Positions 14,833 through 26,160 are shown, counted from the stretch's first letter. The stretch is 64,000 nt of DNA from Oceanicaulis sp. MMSF_3324 (GCF_030733545.1 NZ_JASHIU010000006.1:1-64000), one strand, 5' to 3'. Program-made: numbers and translations. Notes: generated by a model from the letters alone, not told the origin.

Positions 14833-16295
14833 CCGGCGCTCTCACGCACGCGGGTGACGACACGATCGCCTTCGCTCAGCGCCGGTCCGATAACCTGGGT
14901 GAATTGGCCATCCGACAGGCCGATGCCGACAGGACGCTCTTGCAGGCGACCATCCTCGGTCTCGATCCAGATCGAGCCGCGCCGCACCTCTTCGCGCTGC
15001 TGGGCGCGTTCTTCGCTTAATGCGTCATAGCGGGCCATCTGGTCTGCTGTGAGAACGCCGGACAGGGCGCGCCGGATCAGCGCTTGCGGATTGGGACGTG
15101 GCGCGCCGGGGGCCGGGTTCTGGAACTGGGCCCGCATCTGCTGGAAGGTTTCCCGCATCACCCGTTCAACGTCATCGCGTTGGTCATCGGACAATTCGAG
15201 CTCTTCAGCCAGCCGGTCAATCATTGCCGTACCGCCGCCTTGGCGACGTCCGCTCTGTTCGGCTTCATTGACCTCAACCAGCGCTTCGGCCGCGCCGCGC
15301 GGGGTGAAGCGCAGGGCGGCGTTGGGAACCGACAGGGCGCCCTCGACTTCGCCTGTAACGATGGAGACGTTCGCGGTCATGCCCGGCAGCAGACGCTGGC
15401 CCGGATTGTCTGCCTGGATGACCACCGTATAGGTCACCACGTTGGCTTCGTTGGTTGCGGCAAGGCGCACCTGGGTGACTTCGCCGGCGAACTCACGATT
15501 GGGATAAGCGTCCACATCGAAGGTGACGGTCTGACCTTCGGCAATCTGGCCAATGTCCGCTTCATCGATTTCCGCCTCGATCTGGATACGCGACAGGTCC
15601 TGCGCGATCAGAAAGAGCACGGGGGCGTTGAAGGAGGCGGCCACGGTCTGGCCTTCATCGATCTGACGATCAATCACAACGCCTTCGATCGGGGAGCGGA
15701 TAAAGGTGCGTTCCAGATCCACTTCGGCGCTCTCAAGAGAGGCGCGACGCTGCAGTTCGCTGGCGCGGGCGTTGCGCAGATTGGCCCGGGCGACGAGTAG
15801 CGCCGCATTGGCTGCGGCGAGGGCTGATTCCGCAGTGTCGTATTGGGCGGCGGAATAGGTGCCACGCTGCACCAGCTCCTGGGCGCGGTCAAAGCTGCGT
15901 TGAGACACTTCCAGATCGACGCGCGCGCGCTCCAGATTCGCTTCGGCGACCACAACCTGGGCGCTGGCGACTTCCAATGAAGCCTGCGCCTCTTCGACGC
16001 GGGTCTCAAATGTCTGGGGATCGATTCGCGCCAGCAGGTCCCCTGAAGAGACCTGATCATTGAAATCGGCCTGAAGCTCGAGGATCTGGCCTGAAAGCTG
16101 AGAGCCGACCTCGACCGTCACCAGCGGCGCAATGGCGCCGGAGGACGAAACGATTCGGGAAATGTCGCGCGGCTCGGCAGCGGAGGTTTCGATGATCAGG
16201 TCACCTGTTGCAGCTGCGCCGCCGCGGAAAAAGAGAAACCATATCAATGCGACGGCGACGATCACCGCCCCGCCTGCGTATAGAATGCGTGTCAC
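14829..16295 (-). CDS. macA: MacA-like periplasmic adaptor with helical insertion
   Basis: A 488-residue membrane-fusion protein with a GTG start (AGGGG upstream) and an N-terminal anchor at residues 7-23. A lipoyl half-motif (SQLSGQILELQADFNDQVSSGDLLARID) precedes a long coiled coil at about 95-195. The second lipoyl half (IRSPIEGVVIDRQIDEGQTV) and beta-barrel domains follow. Residues of about 345-437 are an extra helical segment with LSDDQRDDVERVM and LTADQMARYDAL, resembling the LTxxQ motifs of Spy/CpxP-type chaperones. It splits the membrane-proximal domain, which resumes at about 440. First gene of the efflux operon. Confidence 0.82.
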   Translation of the reverse strand: MTRILYAGGAVIVAVALIWFLFFRGGAAATGDLIIETSAAEPRDISRIVSSSGAIAPLVTVEVGSQLSGQILELQADFNDQVSSGDLLARIDPQTFETRVEEAQASLEVASAQVVVAEANLERARVDLEVSQRSFDRAQELVQRGTYSAAQYDTAESALAAANAALLVARANLRNARASELQRRASLESAEVDLERTFIRSPIEGVVIDRQIDEGQTVAASFNAPVLFLIAQDLSRIQIEAEIDEADIGQIAEGQTVTFDVDAYPNREFAGEVTQVRLAATNEANVVTYTVVIQADNPGQRLLPGMTANVSIVTGEVEGALSVPNAALRFTPRGAAEALVEVNEAEQSGRRQGGGTAMIDRLAEELELSDDQRDDVERVMRETFQQMRAQFQNPAPGAPRPNPQALIRRALSGVLTADQMARYDALSEERAQQREEVRRGSIWIETEDGRLQERPVGIGLSDGQFTQVIGPALSEGDRVVTRVRESAG

Positions 16296-16627
16296 GTTGT
16301 GCCCCTGGCGAAATCCTGGCGCGTCTGCGCCAATTCACATCAGATACGCCGTATCACGGTCTGATCTGTTGGAGAAAATGAAACAGATGACAGATTTAGC
16401 TTCGCGATTGCGAAGCGTTTGCAAATATACCCGTGTTTTCCCCGCTTTAGACCGCATTTGGGCGGAGCTTTCAGCTTGCGAGCAGGCGGTCAGAAGACTA
16501 GCTTCCGCCCCAACCGCGACCGGAGATTCAGTGGGCAAGCGTTTGTTCGGATTTATATGGCCGGATACGCAAAACGGAATCACTGGTCCATTTGGCCATC
16601 TTGATGCGGGGAAGGGTGCGACCTCAC
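16296..16627. other. Intergenic region between efflux operon and nuo operon
   Basis: This 332-nt divergent gap must hold promoters for the leftward efflux operon and the rightward nuo operon. I see a 7-bp hairpin, GCTTCGC-GATT-GCGAAGC, at 16401-16418 within a locally AT-richer stretch, followed by TTTGCAAATATACC. No -35/-10 pair is convincing enough to assign, no tRNA is present, and short reading frames here look non-coding. The hairpin lacks a T run, so it could be an operator rather than a terminator. Confidence 0.4.
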
Positions 16628-16993
16628 ATGAACGCGCTCCTGTTGGAATATCTGCCGATCCTGATCTTTCTGGGCATAGCCGCCGGGCTGGGCCTGGCGT
16701 TCATTCTCGCCGCCTTCGTGTTGGCGCCGTCTGATCCCGACCCGGAAAAGGTCTCCACGTATGAATGCGGCTTCAACGCCTTTGATGACGCGCGGATGAA
16801 ATTCGACGTGCGTTTCTATCTGGTGGCGATCCTGTTCATCATCTTCGACCTCGAGGTCGCCTTCCTGTTCCCTTGGCTCTTCCCGATCTTTGAAGGCAGC
16901 GTCGCCGCCTTCTGGTCGATGATGGTCTTCCTGGGGGTTCTCACGGTGGGCTTTCTGTATGAATGGCGCAAAGGCGCGCTGGACTGGGAGTAG
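16628..16993 (+). CDS. nuoA: NADH-quinone oxidoreductase subunit A
   Basis: A 121-residue subunit with three membrane helices and the conserved YECGF segment (residues of about 40-45), followed by [25 protein letters not shown]. It lies at the junction between the membrane arm and the quinone site of complex I. I choose the ATG at 16628 with GGGGAAGG upstream. First gene of the nuo operon, separated from nuoB by 5 nt. Confidence 0.97.
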   Translation: MNALLLEYLPILIFLGIAAGLGLAFILAAFVLAPSDPDPEKVSTYECGFNAFDDARMKFDVRFYLVAILFIIFDLEVAFLFPWLFPIFEGSVAAFWSMMVFLGVLTVGFLYEWRKGALDWE

Positions 16994-16998
16994 GGCAC

Positions 16999-17562
16999 AT
17001 GTCTGACCTGATTGTTCCGGCGGGATCCGCCGCTACGGCCAAGACCCCGCATTACGACCCGAAGAAGCATGACCCGTTCTTTGACGGCGTCAGCGATGCG
17101 CTTGCCGACAAGGGCTTCTTGGTCGCCGCTGCTGATGACCTGATCACCTGGGCGCGCACCGGCTCGCTGATGTGGATGACCTTTGGCCTGGCCTGTTGCG
17201 CCGTGGAGATGATGCAAGCCTCCATGCCGCGCTATGACGTGGAGCGTCTGGGCGCTGCGCCGCGCGGCTCGCCCCGCCAGTCCGACGTCATGATCGTGGC
17301 GGGCACCCTGACCAACAAGATGGCTCCGGCGCTTCGCAAGGTCTACGACCAGATGCCCGAGCCGCGCTATGTCATCTCGATGGGCAGCTGCGCCAATGGC
17401 GGCGGTTACTATCACTATTCCTATTCTGTCGTGCGTGGGTGTGACCGGATCGTGCCGATCGACATCTATGTGCCGGGCTGCCCGCCGACCGCCGAAGCGC
17501 TGGTCTACGGCATCCTGCAGCTTCAGAAGAAAATTCGCCGCGAAGGCTCGATTGAGCGCTAA
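16999..17562 (+). CDS. nuoB: NADH-quinone oxidoreductase subunit B
   Basis: A 187-residue subunit carrying the terminal [4Fe-4S] cluster N2 next to the quinone site. The ligands are visible: the adjacent Cys66-Cys67 ([10 protein letters not shown]), Cys131 (GSCANGGG) and Cys161 (VPGCPPT). The ATG at 16999 follows the nuoA stop closely. The protein belongs to the Q-module with NuoC, D and I, and electrons leave through it to ubiquinone. Confidence 0.97.
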   Translation: MSDLIVPAGSAATAKTPHYDPKKHDPFFDGVSDALADKGFLVAAADDLITWARTGSLMWMTFGLACCAVEMMQASMPRYDVERLGAAPRGSPRQSDVMIVAGTLTNKMAPALRKVYDQMPEPRYVISMGSCANGGGYYHYSYSVVRGCDRIVPIDIYVPGCPPTAEALVYGILQLQKKIRREGSIER

Positions 17563-17586
17563 GGCGCCCGTTTAGGAGACGCTCTT

Positions 17587-18201
17587 ATGAGCAAGACCGA
17601 AACGATGACTGAACTGGGCGCGCATATTTCTGCTGCGCTGAGTGATGACGTCCGCAGCGTGGACGTCGCCTACGAGGAACTGACCCTGACCATTCACCGC
17701 GATCGCGTGGTGAAGGTGCTGCGGTTCCTGCGCGATGATGCGCTGTGCCGGTTCACGACGCTGATTGATGTGTGCGGCGTGGACTGGCCGTCGCGGACCG
17801 ACCGGTTCGACGTCGTCTATCACATGCTGAGCATGCATCTGAATCAGCGCATCCGCGTGGTGCTGAGCACCGATGAGGACACGCCGGTGGATTCGGTGGT
17901 CGAGCTGTTCCCGGCGGCGAACTGGTTCGAACGCGAAGCCTTCGACATGTATGGCATCCTGTTCAACCACCATCCGGATCTGCGCCGCATCCTGACCGAT
18001 TATGGTTTCCACGGTCATCCGCTGCGCAAGGACTTCCCGCTGTCGGGCTTCAACCAGGTCGTCTATGACGACGAGCAGAAGCGCGTGGTCTACGAGCCGG
18101 TCGAGCTGGTCCAGGAATACCGTGACTTTGACTTCCTCAGCCCCTGGGAAGGCGCGAAATACGTGCTGCCCGGCGATGAGAAAGCGGAAGGGAAGGCGTA
18201 A
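17587..18201 (+). CDS. nuoC: NADH-quinone oxidoreductase subunit C
   Basis: A 204-residue subunit of the 30-kDa family. It has the signature segment [22 protein letters not shown] at about residues 117-138 and [13 protein letters not shown] following. It is a structural part of the peripheral arm. NuoC and NuoD are separate genes here, as in mitochondria and alphaproteobacteria, unlike the fused NuoCD of E. coli. GGAGACGCTCTT precedes the ATG. Confidence 0.97.
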   Translation: MSKTETMTELGAHISAALSDDVRSVDVAYEELTLTIHRDRVVKVLRFLRDDALCRFTTLIDVCGVDWPSRTDRFDVVYHMLSMHLNQRIRVVLSTDEDTPVDSVVELFPAANWFEREAFDMYGILFNHHPDLRRILTDYGFHGHPLRKDFPLSGFNQVVYDDEQKRVVYEPVELVQEYRDFDFLSPWEGAKYVLPGDEKAEGKA

Positions 18202-18206
18202 TCGTC

Positions 18207-19397
18207 ATGGCTGAAACCGATATCCGCAATTTCACGATCAATTTCGGCCCGGTGCACCCCGCCGCGCACGGCGTGCTGCGCATGGTGCTGGAGCTGGATG
18301 GCGAAGTCGTCGAGCGCGTTGACCCGCACATCGGCCTTCTGCATCGCGGCACCGAGAAACTGCTCGAGCACAAGACCTATCTTCAGGGCATCGGCTATTT
18401 CGACCGCCTCGACTATGTGGCGCCGATGAACCAGGAGCACGCCTTCTGCCTGGCGATCGAGAAGCTCGCCGGCATTCCCGTGCCCAAGCGCGCCGCCTAT
18501 GTGCGCGTCCTGTACTCTGAAATCGGCCGCATCCTGAACCATTTGCTCAATGTCACAACTCAGGCCATGGACGTGGGGGCGCTGACCCCGCCGCTGTGGG
18601 GCTTTGAAGAGCGTGAGAAGCTGATGGGCTTTTACGAGCGCGCCTCCGGCGCACGCTTGCACGCCCACTATTTCCGCCCGGGCGGAGTGCATCAGGATCT
18701 GCCGCAAGAGCTGATCGACGACATCGTCGACTGGTGCGAGCAGTTCCCGCAGCATGTGGACGATCTCGAGACGCTTCTGACCGAGAACCGCATCTTCAAG
18801 GCGCGTAACGTCGATATCGGCGTGGTGTCCAAGCAGGAAGCGCTGGAATGGGGCTTTTCTGGCGTGATGGTGCGCGGTTCGGGCCTGGCCTGGGATCTGC
18901 GTCGTTCGCAGCCCTACGAGGTCTATGACGAGCTCGAATTCCAGGTGCCGCTGGGCAAGAACGGCGACAACTATGATCGCTATCTGTGCCGCATGGAAGA
19001 AATGCGCGAGTCCGTGAAGATCATGAAGCAGTGCTGCGACTGGCTCTCCCGTGAGGAGAACCAGGGCGACGTACTGCCGGTGGACACCAAGTTCGCGCCG
19101 CCGCGCCGCGCCGAGATGAAGCGCTCCATGGAAGCGTTGATCCAGCACTTCAAGCTCTACACCGAGGGCGTTCACGTGCCTGAGGGTCAGGCCTATGCCG
19201 CCGTGGAAGCGCCCAAGGGCGAGTTCGGCGTCTATCTGATCGGCGACGGCACCAACAAACCGTATCGTCTGAAGATCCGTGCGCCCGGTTTTGCGCACCT
19301 TCAGGCCATGGACCATCTGAACAAGGGCCACATGCTTGCGGACGTGTCTGCAATCCTGGGCTCTCTCGACATCGTGTTCGGGGAGATTGACCGATGA
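18207..19397 (+). CDS. nuoD: NADH-quinone oxidoreductase subunit D
   Basis: A 396-residue subunit of the 49-kDa family. Near the start it has [14 protein letters not shown], a loop lining the quinone cavity, then [12 protein letters not shown] and the C-terminal FGEIDR ending typical of the family. With NuoB it forms the ubiquinone-binding pocket. The stop overlaps the nuoE start by 4 nt. Confidence 0.97.
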   Translation: MAETDIRNFTINFGPVHPAAHGVLRMVLELDGEVVERVDPHIGLLHRGTEKLLEHKTYLQGIGYFDRLDYVAPMNQEHAFCLAIEKLAGIPVPKRAAYVRVLYSEIGRILNHLLNVTTQAMDVGALTPPLWGFEEREKLMGFYERASGARLHAHYFRPGGVHQDLPQELIDDIVDWCEQFPQHVDDLETLLTENRIFKARNVDIGVVSKQEALEWGFSGVMVRGSGLAWDLRRSQPYEVYDELEFQVPLGKNGDNYDRYLCRMEEMRESVKIMKQCCDWLSREENQGDVLPVDTKFAPPRRAEMKRSMEALIQHFKLYTEGVHVPEGQAYAAVEAPKGEFGVYLIGDGTNKPYRLKIRAPGFAHLQAMDHLNKGHMLADVSAILGSLDIVFGEIDR

Positions 19398-20434
19398 GCG
19401 CGCGTCGCATCGCCGCCGAGCAACCCGACAGCTTCGCCTTCACCAAGTCGAGCGAAGCCAAGGTCAAATTCTGGCTCGCCAAATATCCTGAAGATCGCAA
19501 GGCTTCGGCGGTCATCCCGTTGTTGTGGATTGCCCAGAAGCAGGAAAACTGGGTGTCAGAGCCCGCCATGCGTGAAATCGCGGAACGCTGCGGCATGCCG
19601 TATATCCGCGTGTACGAAGTGGCGACCTTCTACACCATGTTCAATCTCGAACAGACCGGCAAACACCTGATCCAGGTGTGCGGCACAACCCCGTGCTGGC
19701 TGCGCGGCGCGGACGAGCTGAAGGCCGTGTGCGAGAAGAAGATCGGCAAGAAGGGCCGCGAGCATGTCTCTTCGGACGGCGCGCTGGCCTGGGAAGAAGT
19801 CGAATGCCTGGGCGCGTGCGCCAATGCGCCGATGGTTCAGATCTCCAACACCGAGGGCGACCTCTATTACGAAGATCTCACGCCCGAAGCGCTCGAGCAG
19901 ATGCTCGACGACCTGCGGGCCGGCAAGGATGTGAAGGCGGGGCCGATCTCCGGTCGTTCCTGTTCGGAGCCGACCGAGGCGACCGTCAAGACGCTGGTGG
20001 ATGAGAGCCTCTATGACGGCTCACGCGCCAAGAAGATCAAGCTGCCCAACACGCCGAAGAGCAACGACAACGACCCGCGCACGCCTGAGCCCTCCAAGCC
20101 GCAGGAAAAAAGCGCGGAGATGAAGGCCAAGCCCAAGGCGAAGGTGAAGTCTCCCGCGCCCAAGGGCGTTGCCGCAGATTCCGGAGCGGGCAAGAAGCCT
20201 GAGCTTCTTGATGCGCCCAAGGGCCAGGCTGATGACCTGAAAAAACTGTCAGGGCTTGGGCCGAAACTGGAAGCCTCGCTGAACGATGCGGGTGTTTATC
20301 ATTTCAGCCAGATCGCAAGCTGGTCGGCTGAAGAGGTGGCCTGGGTCGATGCTGCGCTGAAGCTGCGCGGCCGGATCGAGCGCGATAACTGGATCGACCA
20401 GGCCAAAGACCTGGCCGGCAAGGCGGAAGGGTAA
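19394..20434 (+). CDS. nuoE: NADH-quinone oxidoreductase subunit E with C-terminal extension
   Basis: A 346-residue protein, against about 160-240 in many bacteria. Residues 1-185 are the thioredoxin-like subunit with [2Fe-2S] ligands Cys96, Cys101, Cys138 and Cys142. Residues of about 205-275 are a Lys/Pro/Ala-rich linker. Residues 276-346 form a helix-hairpin-helix-like domain ([21 protein letters not shown]) of the kind found in DNA-binding or nuclease-associated proteins. Long NuoE proteins of this kind occur in alphaproteobacteria; the role of the tail is not known to me. It passes electrons between NuoF and the cluster chain. Confidence 0.95.
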   Translation: MSARRIAAEQPDSFAFTKSSEAKVKFWLAKYPEDRKASAVIPLLWIAQKQENWVSEPAMREIAERCGMPYIRVYEVATFYTMFNLEQTGKHLIQVCGTTPCWLRGADELKAVCEKKIGKKGREHVSSDGALAWEEVECLGACANAPMVQISNTEGDLYYEDLTPEALEQMLDDLRAGKDVKAGPISGRSCSEPTEATVKTLVDESLYDGSRAKKIKLPNTPKSNDNDPRTPEPSKPQEKSAEMKAKPKAKVKSPAPKGVAADSGAGKKPELLDAPKGQADDLKKLSGLGPKLEASLNDAGVYHFSQIASWSAEEVAWVDAALKLRGRIERDNWIDQAKDLAGKAEG

Positions 20435-20437
20435 TCC

Positions 20438-21745
20438 ATGACCCAGCTTTTGCAGGATAAGGACCGGATCTTCACCAACCTCTATGGCCGCCATGATTGG
20501 CGCCTGGAAGGGGCGAAGCAGCGCGGTCATTGGAACGCCACCAAGGAAATCCTTGAGCAGGGCCGCGACTGGATCATCGACGAGATGAAGAAATCCGGCC
20601 TGCGCGGTCGGGGCGGCGCCGGCTTCCCGACGGGCCTGAAATGGTCGTTCATGCCCAAGGAAGTGGGCGCGCGTCCGCACTATCTGGTTGTGAACGCTGA
20701 CGAATCCGAACCGGGCACCTGTAAGGACCGGGAGATCATGCGCAATGATCCCCAGACCCTGATCGAGGGTTGCCTGATCGCGTCTTTCGCCATGCAGGCG
20801 CACGCTTGCTACATCTACATTCGGGGCGAATACCAGTTCGAGCTCGAGCGCATGGAAGCGGCCATCAAGGAGGCGTATGACGCCAAGCTGATCGGCAAGG
20901 ACAATGTGCATGGCTGGGATTTCGACCTTTATATCCACCATGGCGCCGGCGCTTACATCTGTGGCGAGGAAACCGCGCTGCTCGAAAGCCTTGAAGGCAA
21001 GAAGGGCCAGCCGCGCCTGAAGCCGCCTTTCCCGGCGAATGCGGGTCTTTATGGCGCGCCGACCACCGTGAACAATGTGGAATCCATAGCGGTCGCGCCG
21101 ACCATTCTGCGTCGCGGCGCAGACTGGTTCTCGAGCTTTGGTCGCGAAGGCAATGCCGGCACCAAGGTCTTCTCCATTTCCGGCCATGTGAATGCGCCGT
21201 GCAATGTCGAGGAAGTGATGAGCATTCCGCTCAAGACGCTTCTGGAAACCCATTGCGGCGGCGTGCGCGGCGGCTGGGACAATCTCAAGGCGGTCATTCC
21301 GGGCGGCTCGTCTGTACCGCTGCTGCCCAAAGAGATTTGTGACGACGTCCTGATGGATTTCGACGCCCTGAAGGAACACCGTTCGGGCCTCGGCACGGCG
21401 GCGGTGATCGTGATGGACAAGTCCACCGATCTCGTCAAAGCGATCGCGCGCATCTCTTACTTCTACAAGCACGAGAGCTGCGGCCAGTGCACGCCGTGCC
21501 GCGAAGGCACCGGCTGGATGTGGCGCGTGCTCGATCGCATGTCCCGCGGCGAAGCGGAGACGAGCGAGATCGACGATCTTCTGGATGTGGCCGGCCAGGT
21601 GGAAGGCCACACCATCTGCGCACTCGGTGATGCGGCGGCCTGGCCGGTTCAGGGTCTGATCCGCCATTTCCGCGGCGAGATCGAGGATCGCATCAACAAC
21701 TACCGCGCCGGCAAGCCGGTGTTCGTGCCCCAGGCTGCGGAGTAG
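20438..21745 (+). CDS. nuoF: NADH-quinone oxidoreductase subunit F
   Basis: A 435-residue NADH-dehydrogenase subunit. It has the Gly-rich NADH/FMN region [29 protein letters not shown] and a [4Fe-4S] motif, [15 protein letters not shown], near residue 345. It binds NADH and FMN and starts electron transfer in the N-module. It lies 3 nt after nuoE. Confidence 0.97.
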   Translation: MTQLLQDKDRIFTNLYGRHDWRLEGAKQRGHWNATKEILEQGRDWIIDEMKKSGLRGRGGAGFPTGLKWSFMPKEVGARPHYLVVNADESEPGTCKDREIMRNDPQTLIEGCLIASFAMQAHACYIYIRGEYQFELERMEAAIKEAYDAKLIGKDNVHGWDFDLYIHHGAGAYICGEETALLESLEGKKGQPRLKPPFPANAGLYGAPTTVNNVESIAVAPTILRRGADWFSSFGREGNAGTKVFSISGHVNAPCNVEEVMSIPLKTLLETHCGGVRGGWDNLKAVIPGGSSVPLLPKEICDDVLMDFDALKEHRSGLGTAAVIVMDKSTDLVKAIARISYFYKHESCGQCTPCREGTGWMWRVLDRMSRGEAETSEIDDLLDVAGQVEGHTICALGDAAAWPVQGLIRHFRGEIEDRINNYRAGKPVFVPQAAE

Positions 21746-21754
21746 GAACCAGAC

Positions 21755-23866
21755 ATGTCTGATAATCTGCGCACCATCGTGATCGACGGCGAGGAAGTCA
21801 CCGTCCCCAACGATTACAACCTGCTGCAGGCGTCCGAGGCGGCAGGCCGCGAAATTCCGCGCTTCTGCTATCACGAGCGCCTGTCGGTGGCGGGCAATTG
21901 CCGCATGTGCCTGGTGGAGCTGGTGGGCGCGCCGAAACCGGTCGCGTCCTGCGCCTTCATGGTGCGTGACATGCGCGGCGGGCCGAATGGCGAGCCGCCG
22001 CAAATGCGCACGCTCAGCCCGCTGGTGAAAAAGGCGCGCGAGGGTGTGATGGAGTTCCTCCTGATCAACCACCCGCTCGATTGCCCGATCTGTGACCAAG
22101 GCGGTGAGTGCGACCTTCAGGACCAGTCCCTGGCCTATGGCCGCTCCGGTTCCCGCTTTGACGAGAACAAGCGCGCGGTCGAAGAAAAATACATGGGCCC
22201 GCTGATCAAGACGGAGATGACCCGCTGTATCCAGTGCACGCGCTGTGTCCGCTTCTCCACCGAGATCGCGGGCGTGCCCGAACTGGGCGCGATCGGCCGT
22301 GGCGAGAACATGGAGATCACCACCTATCTGGAACAGTCCATGACGTCCGAACTGTCGGGCAATGTCATCGATCTGTGCCCGGTGGGCGCGCTGACCTCTC
22401 GCCCTTACGCCTTCAATGCGCGTCCGTGGGAGCTGACCAAGACCGAGACCATCGACGTGATGGATGCGCTTGGCTCGAACATCCGCGTCGACAGTCGCGG
22501 CGGCGCCGTGCTGCGCATCATGCCGCGTCTGCATGACGACGTGAACGAGGAATGGATCTCCGACAAATCCCGCTTCGTGTGGGACGGCCTGGGCCGGCAG
22601 CGTCTGGATCGCCCGTTCGCCAAGAAGGACGGCAAGCTTGCCCCGATCTCTTGGGATGACGCGTTGACCATTGCCCAGGAGAAGCTCTCCGGTGACGCCT
22701 CCAAGATCGGCGTCATCGCCGGCGACATGAATGATGTCGAAGGTCTGTACGCCGCGAAGTCTCTGTTTGACGCCATCGGCGTGGCCTCTATCGATGCCCG
22801 CCAGGACGGGTCCAAGCTCGGCGCGGGGCCGCGCGAGAGCTATCTGTTCAACTCCACCATCAAGGGGATTGATCAGGCCGACGCCATTCTGATCGTGGGC
22901 GCCAATCCGCGCTTGGAAGCCGCGGTGATGAACGCCCGCATCCGTCAGCGCTGGCTGACCGGCAAGTGCGAGATCGGCGTTATCGGCGAAGCCCATGACC
23001 TGACCTATGACTATGCGCATCTGGGTGAGGGCGCCTCTGACCTTGCAAGCCTTGGCGGAAAGCGCTCGGGCTTCATCAAGACTCTCAAGGACGCCGAGCG
23101 CCCGATGATCATTCTGGGCGCAGGCGCTCTGGCCCGTGAAGACGGTCCGCAGGTGCTGCGGGCCGCGGGTGAGCTGGCGGACAAGATTGGCGCGGTCAAG
23201 GATGGCTGGAACGGCTTTAACGTCCTGCACACGGCGGCAAGCCGTGTCGGTGCGCTGGATCTGGGCTTCATTCCGGGTGAGGGCGGTCGCGACACCGGCG
23301 CCATCCTCGACGGTGCGTCTTTGGGCGAGGTTGAAACTGTCGTGCTTCTGGGCGCGGATGAGATCGATACCGCCAAGCTGGGCTCGGCCTTCGTGATCTA
23401 TGTGGGCCATCACGGCGACAAGGGTGCGCAACGCGCGGACCTGATCCTGCCGTCCGCTGCCTACACCGAGAAGCCGGGCCTTTATGTGAACACCGAAGGC
23501 CGGGTGCAGATGGCGGAACGCGCCGTCTTTCCCAAAGGCGAAGCGAAAGAGGACTGGGCCATCTTCCGCGCCCTGTCCGCCCGTCTGGGCAAGACGCTGC
23601 CTTATGACAGCCTGAACGCACTGCGCGCCAAGCTGATCGCGGACCACGAGATCCTCGGTCAGATCGACCATGCGCCGGGCGCTCTGGCGGCGGCTGACTT
23701 CAAACCGGCCGAGCTGGGCGAGGCGGGCGATGTGTCCGATGCGCCGTTCAAGAGCCCGGTGGAAGACTTCTACTTTACCAACCCGATCTCCCGGGCATCC
23801 AAGACCATGGCTGAATGCTCAGCTGCGGCGGCGACGGCGCGGCAAACCCTGCAAGCGGCGGAGTAG
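21755..23866 (+). CDS. nuoG: NADH-quinone oxidoreductase subunit G
   Basis: A 703-residue iron-sulfur subunit. The N-terminal ferredoxin has Cys38, Cys49, Cys52 and Cys66. A His-Cys3 [4Fe-4S] segment follows ([17 protein letters not shown]), and further cysteines stand in [13 protein letters not shown]. The rest is a molybdopterin-oxidoreductase-like domain that no longer binds the cofactor in complex I. The length is typical of alphaproteobacterial and mitochondrial homologues. Confidence 0.97.
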   Translation: MSDNLRTIVIDGEEVTVPNDYNLLQASEAAGREIPRFCYHERLSVAGNCRMCLVELVGAPKPVASCAFMVRDMRGGPNGEPPQMRTLSPLVKKAREGVMEFLLINHPLDCPICDQGGECDLQDQSLAYGRSGSRFDENKRAVEEKYMGPLIKTEMTRCIQCTRCVRFSTEIAGVPELGAIGRGENMEITTYLEQSMTSELSGNVIDLCPVGALTSRPYAFNARPWELTKTETIDVMDALGSNIRVDSRGGAVLRIMPRLHDDVNEEWISDKSRFVWDGLGRQRLDRPFAKKDGKLAPISWDDALTIAQEKLSGDASKIGVIAGDMNDVEGLYAAKSLFDAIGVASIDARQDGSKLGAGPRESYLFNSTIKGIDQADAILIVGANPRLEAAVMNARIRQRWLTGKCEIGVIGEAHDLTYDYAHLGEGASDLASLGGKRSGFIKTLKDAERPMIILGAGALAREDGPQVLRAAGELADKIGAVKDGWNGFNVLHTAASRVGALDLGFIPGEGGRDTGAILDGASLGEVETVVLLGADEIDTAKLGSAFVIYVGHHGDKGAQRADLILPSAAYTEKPGLYVNTEGRVQMAERAVFPKGEAKEDWAIFRALSARLGKTLPYDSLNALRAKLIADHEILGQIDHAPGALAAADFKPAELGEAGDVSDAPFKSPVEDFYFTNPISRASKTMAECSAAAATARQTLQAAE

Positions 23867-23874
23867 GCGACACG

Positions 23875-24942
23875 ATGTTTAACTTCCTTTCCGATTGGTG
23901 GGGCTCATTACCCTTTGGGGTTCAGTGGTCGGTCAGCACCTTTAGTCAGATTTTGGCTTTCATGGTCGTCCTGCTGCTCTCGCTGGCCTTCCTGCTGCTG
24001 ATGGACCGCAAGGTCTGGGCTGCGGTGCAGATGCGCAAGGGCCCGAACACGGTCGGCGCCTTCGGCCTGCTGCAATCCTTCGCCGACTTCATCAAGTTCG
24101 TGCTCAAGGAAATCGTGGTGCCCGCCGGCGCGGATCGTCCGCTGTTCATTCTGGCCCCGCTCATGACGCTGGTCTTCGCCTTCATTACCTGGGCGGTGAT
24201 CCCGGTGGCGCCGGGCTGGGTGATCTCCGACCTCAATGTCGGCATCCTGTACATCTTCGCGATCAGCTCGCTGGGCGTGTACGGCATCATCATCGGCGGC
24301 TGGGCGTCCAACTCGAAATATCCCTTCCTGGGCGCGCTGCGCTCGGCGGCGCAGATGGTGTCTTACGAGGTCTCCATCGGTTTCGTGCTCGTCACTGTCC
24401 TGTTGATGGTGGGCAGCATGAACCTGACCGACATTGTCGAGGCGCAGGGCGGCGGATTCTGGAACTGGCACGTTCTGTCGTTCGACATGTTCCCGTGGCC
24501 GGCTTTCGTGATCACCATCCCGATGTTCGTGATCTTCTTCATCTCGGCGCTGGCGGAAACCAACCGTCCGCCGTTCGACTTGCCTGAAGCGGAATCCGAA
24601 CTGGTGGCCGGCTACCAGGTGGAATACTCCTCCACCCCGTACCTGCTGTTCATGATCGGCGAATACCTCAATATCGTGCTGATGTGCGCGCTCATGACCG
24701 TGCTGTTCATGGGCGGCTGGCATGCGCCGTTCGACTTCGCGCCGTTCACCTGGGTGCCGCCGGTGTTCTGGTTCGCGATCAAGGTTGTTCTGTTCTTCTT
24801 CATGTTCGCCATGGTCAAGGCGCTGGTGCCCCGGTACCGCTATGACCAGCTGATGCGTCTGGGCTGGAAGATCTTCCTGCCGACCTCGCTGGCCGCCGTC
24901 GCCGTGATGGGCGCGATCGTCGTCTACTCGAACGCTGGTTAA
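23875..24942 (+). CDS. nuoH: NADH-quinone oxidoreductase subunit H
   Basis: A 355-residue membrane subunit with about eight helices. It carries conserved [21 protein letters not shown] and [25 protein letters not shown], which form the quinone tunnel entrance and proton-coupling E-channel. The ATG at 23875 follows the nuoG stop by 8 nt; a longer in-frame reading overlaps nuoG and is not needed. Confidence 0.97.
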   Translation: MFNFLSDWWGSLPFGVQWSVSTFSQILAFMVVLLLSLAFLLLMDRKVWAAVQMRKGPNTVGAFGLLQSFADFIKFVLKEIVVPAGADRPLFILAPLMTLVFAFITWAVIPVAPGWVISDLNVGILYIFAISSLGVYGIIIGGWASNSKYPFLGALRSAAQMVSYEVSIGFVLVTVLLMVGSMNLTDIVEAQGGGFWNWHVLSFDMFPWPAFVITIPMFVIFFISALAETNRPPFDLPEAESELVAGYQVEYSSTPYLLFMIGEYLNIVLMCALMTVLFMGGWHAPFDFAPFTWVPPVFWFAIKVVLFFFMFAMVKALVPRYRYDQLMRLGWKIFLPTSLAAVAVMGAIVVYSNAG

Positions 24943-24959
24943 GAGGCCAAGGATCTGTC

Positions 24960-25448
24960 ATGAGCCGGATTGCACAAACCCTGCGCGGCGCTGCCCTGAT
25001 GGACTTCTGGGGCGCTTTCGCACTCGGCATGCGGTACTTCTTCCGCAAGAAGCCGACCATCAACTATCCCTTTGAAAAGGGACGCCTGAGCCCGCGCTTC
25101 CGTGGCCAGCACGCCTTGCGCCGCTACGCCAATGGCGAAGAGCGCTGCATCGCCTGCAAGCTGTGCGAAGCGATTTGCCCGGCCCAGGCCATCACCATCG
25201 AGGCCGAACCGCGCGCTGACGGCTCCCGCCGCACCACGCGTTACGACATCGACATGACGAAATGTATCTATTGCGGCTACTGCCAGGAGGCGTGCCCGGT
25301 GGATGCCATCGTTGAGGGCCCGAACTTCGAGTTCGCCACCGAAACCCGCGAAGAGCTTTACTATGACAAGGCGAAGCTCCTCGATAACGGTGATCGCTGG
25401 GAACGTGAAATCGCTCGGAACCTCGAACTCGACGCGCGCTACCGCTAA
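24960..25448 (+). CDS. nuoI: NADH-quinone oxidoreductase subunit I
   Basis: A 162-residue ferredoxin-like subunit with two [4Fe-4S] motifs. [12 protein letters not shown] holds Cys63, 66, 69 and 73; [12 protein letters not shown] holds Cys102, 105, 108 and 112. It hands electrons to NuoB. An unusual 103-nt gap with a GC-rich imperfect hairpin follows before nuoJ, the only wide gap in the operon. Confidence 0.97.
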   Translation: MSRIAQTLRGAALMDFWGAFALGMRYFFRKKPTINYPFEKGRLSPRFRGQHALRRYANGEERCIACKLCEAICPAQAITIEAEPRADGSRRTTRYDIDMTKCIYCGYCQEACPVDAIVEGPNFEFATETREELYYDKAKLLDNGDRWEREIARNLELDARYR

Positions 25449-25551
25449 CGCTATTACGGCGCGCGACTCCATTCCGGGGCTGGGGATTCTCTCCGGCTCC
25501 ACTTGATCTCAGTCCGGCGAGCCTCGCTCGTCGCCCGCAAGGGGGGCAACA

Positions 25552-26160
25552 GTGCTGTCAGCAGCGGCCTTCTACATTCTCTCAGCGATCGCGGTGATCT
25601 CCGCCTTGATGGTGGTGATCGCCAAAAACCCGGTCCGGGCGGTCCTGTTCCTGATCCTCGCCTTCTTCTCGGCGGCGGGGCTGTTCGTCCTTCTCGGGGC
25701 CGAGTTCCTGGCGATGATCCTGGTCATCGTTTATGTGGGCGCGGTTGCGGTGCTCTTCCTGTTCGTGGTGATGATGCTCGACATCGACTTCGCCCAGCTC
25801 AAGGAAGGTTTCATCTCCCATGCGCCGCTGGGCGGGCTGGTCGCGATCGCGCTGGCCGGCATCCTGGCGACGACGGGTCTGGGCTGGGTCAGCGCGGACA
25901 GCGCGACCAGCGCGTTGCAATCACCGACGCCGGAGGACATGACCAATGTCGCCGCGCTCGGGGCGCTCATCTACGACCGCTACGTCCTGTTCTTCCAGCT
26001 GGCGGGCCTTGTGCTGCTGGTCGCCATGATCGGGGCCATCGTTCTCACCCTGCGCCATCGCGATGGCGTGAAGCGTCAGGACATGCACGCCCAGGTCAAC
26101 CGCAAGCGTGAGGACTCCGTTGAAATCGTCGACATCAAGAGCGGCGAGGGGATTGGCTGA
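25552..26160 (+). CDS. nuoJ: NADH-quinone oxidoreductase subunit J
   Basis: A 202-residue membrane subunit with five predicted helices, including the conserved [17 protein letters not shown] segment (the helix that forms the pi-bulge). The start is GTG at 25552 with AAGGGGGG 5 nt upstream; an earlier in-frame reading lacks a site of this quality. The stop and the nuoK ATG overlap by one base. Confidence 0.95.
   Translation: MLSAAAFYILSAIAVISALMVVIAKNPVRAVLFLILAFFSAAGLFVLLGAEFLAMILVIVYVGAVAVLFLFVVMMLDIDFAQLKEGFISHAPLGGLVAIALAGILATTGLGWVSADSATSALQSPTPEDMTNVAALGALIYDRYVLFFQLAGLVLLVAMIGAIVLTLRHRDGVKRQDMHAQVNRKREDSVEIVDIKSGEGIG

Noticed and set aside
16401-16418. Hairpin GCTTCGC-GATT-GCGAAGC as a terminator
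   Set aside because: It lies between divergent genes and has no T run; an operator or chance structure is more likely.
16335-16583. 82-codon minus-strand frame in the macA-nuoA gap
   Set aside because: No ribosome binding site, no recognisable domain, and unlike neighbouring codon use; treated as non-coding.
20249-23671. 1140-codon open frame on the minus strand opposite nuoE-nuoG
   Set aside because: It is antisense to three intact complex I genes and rich in His, Arg, Gly and Gln, the usual artefact of a GC-rich third codon position.
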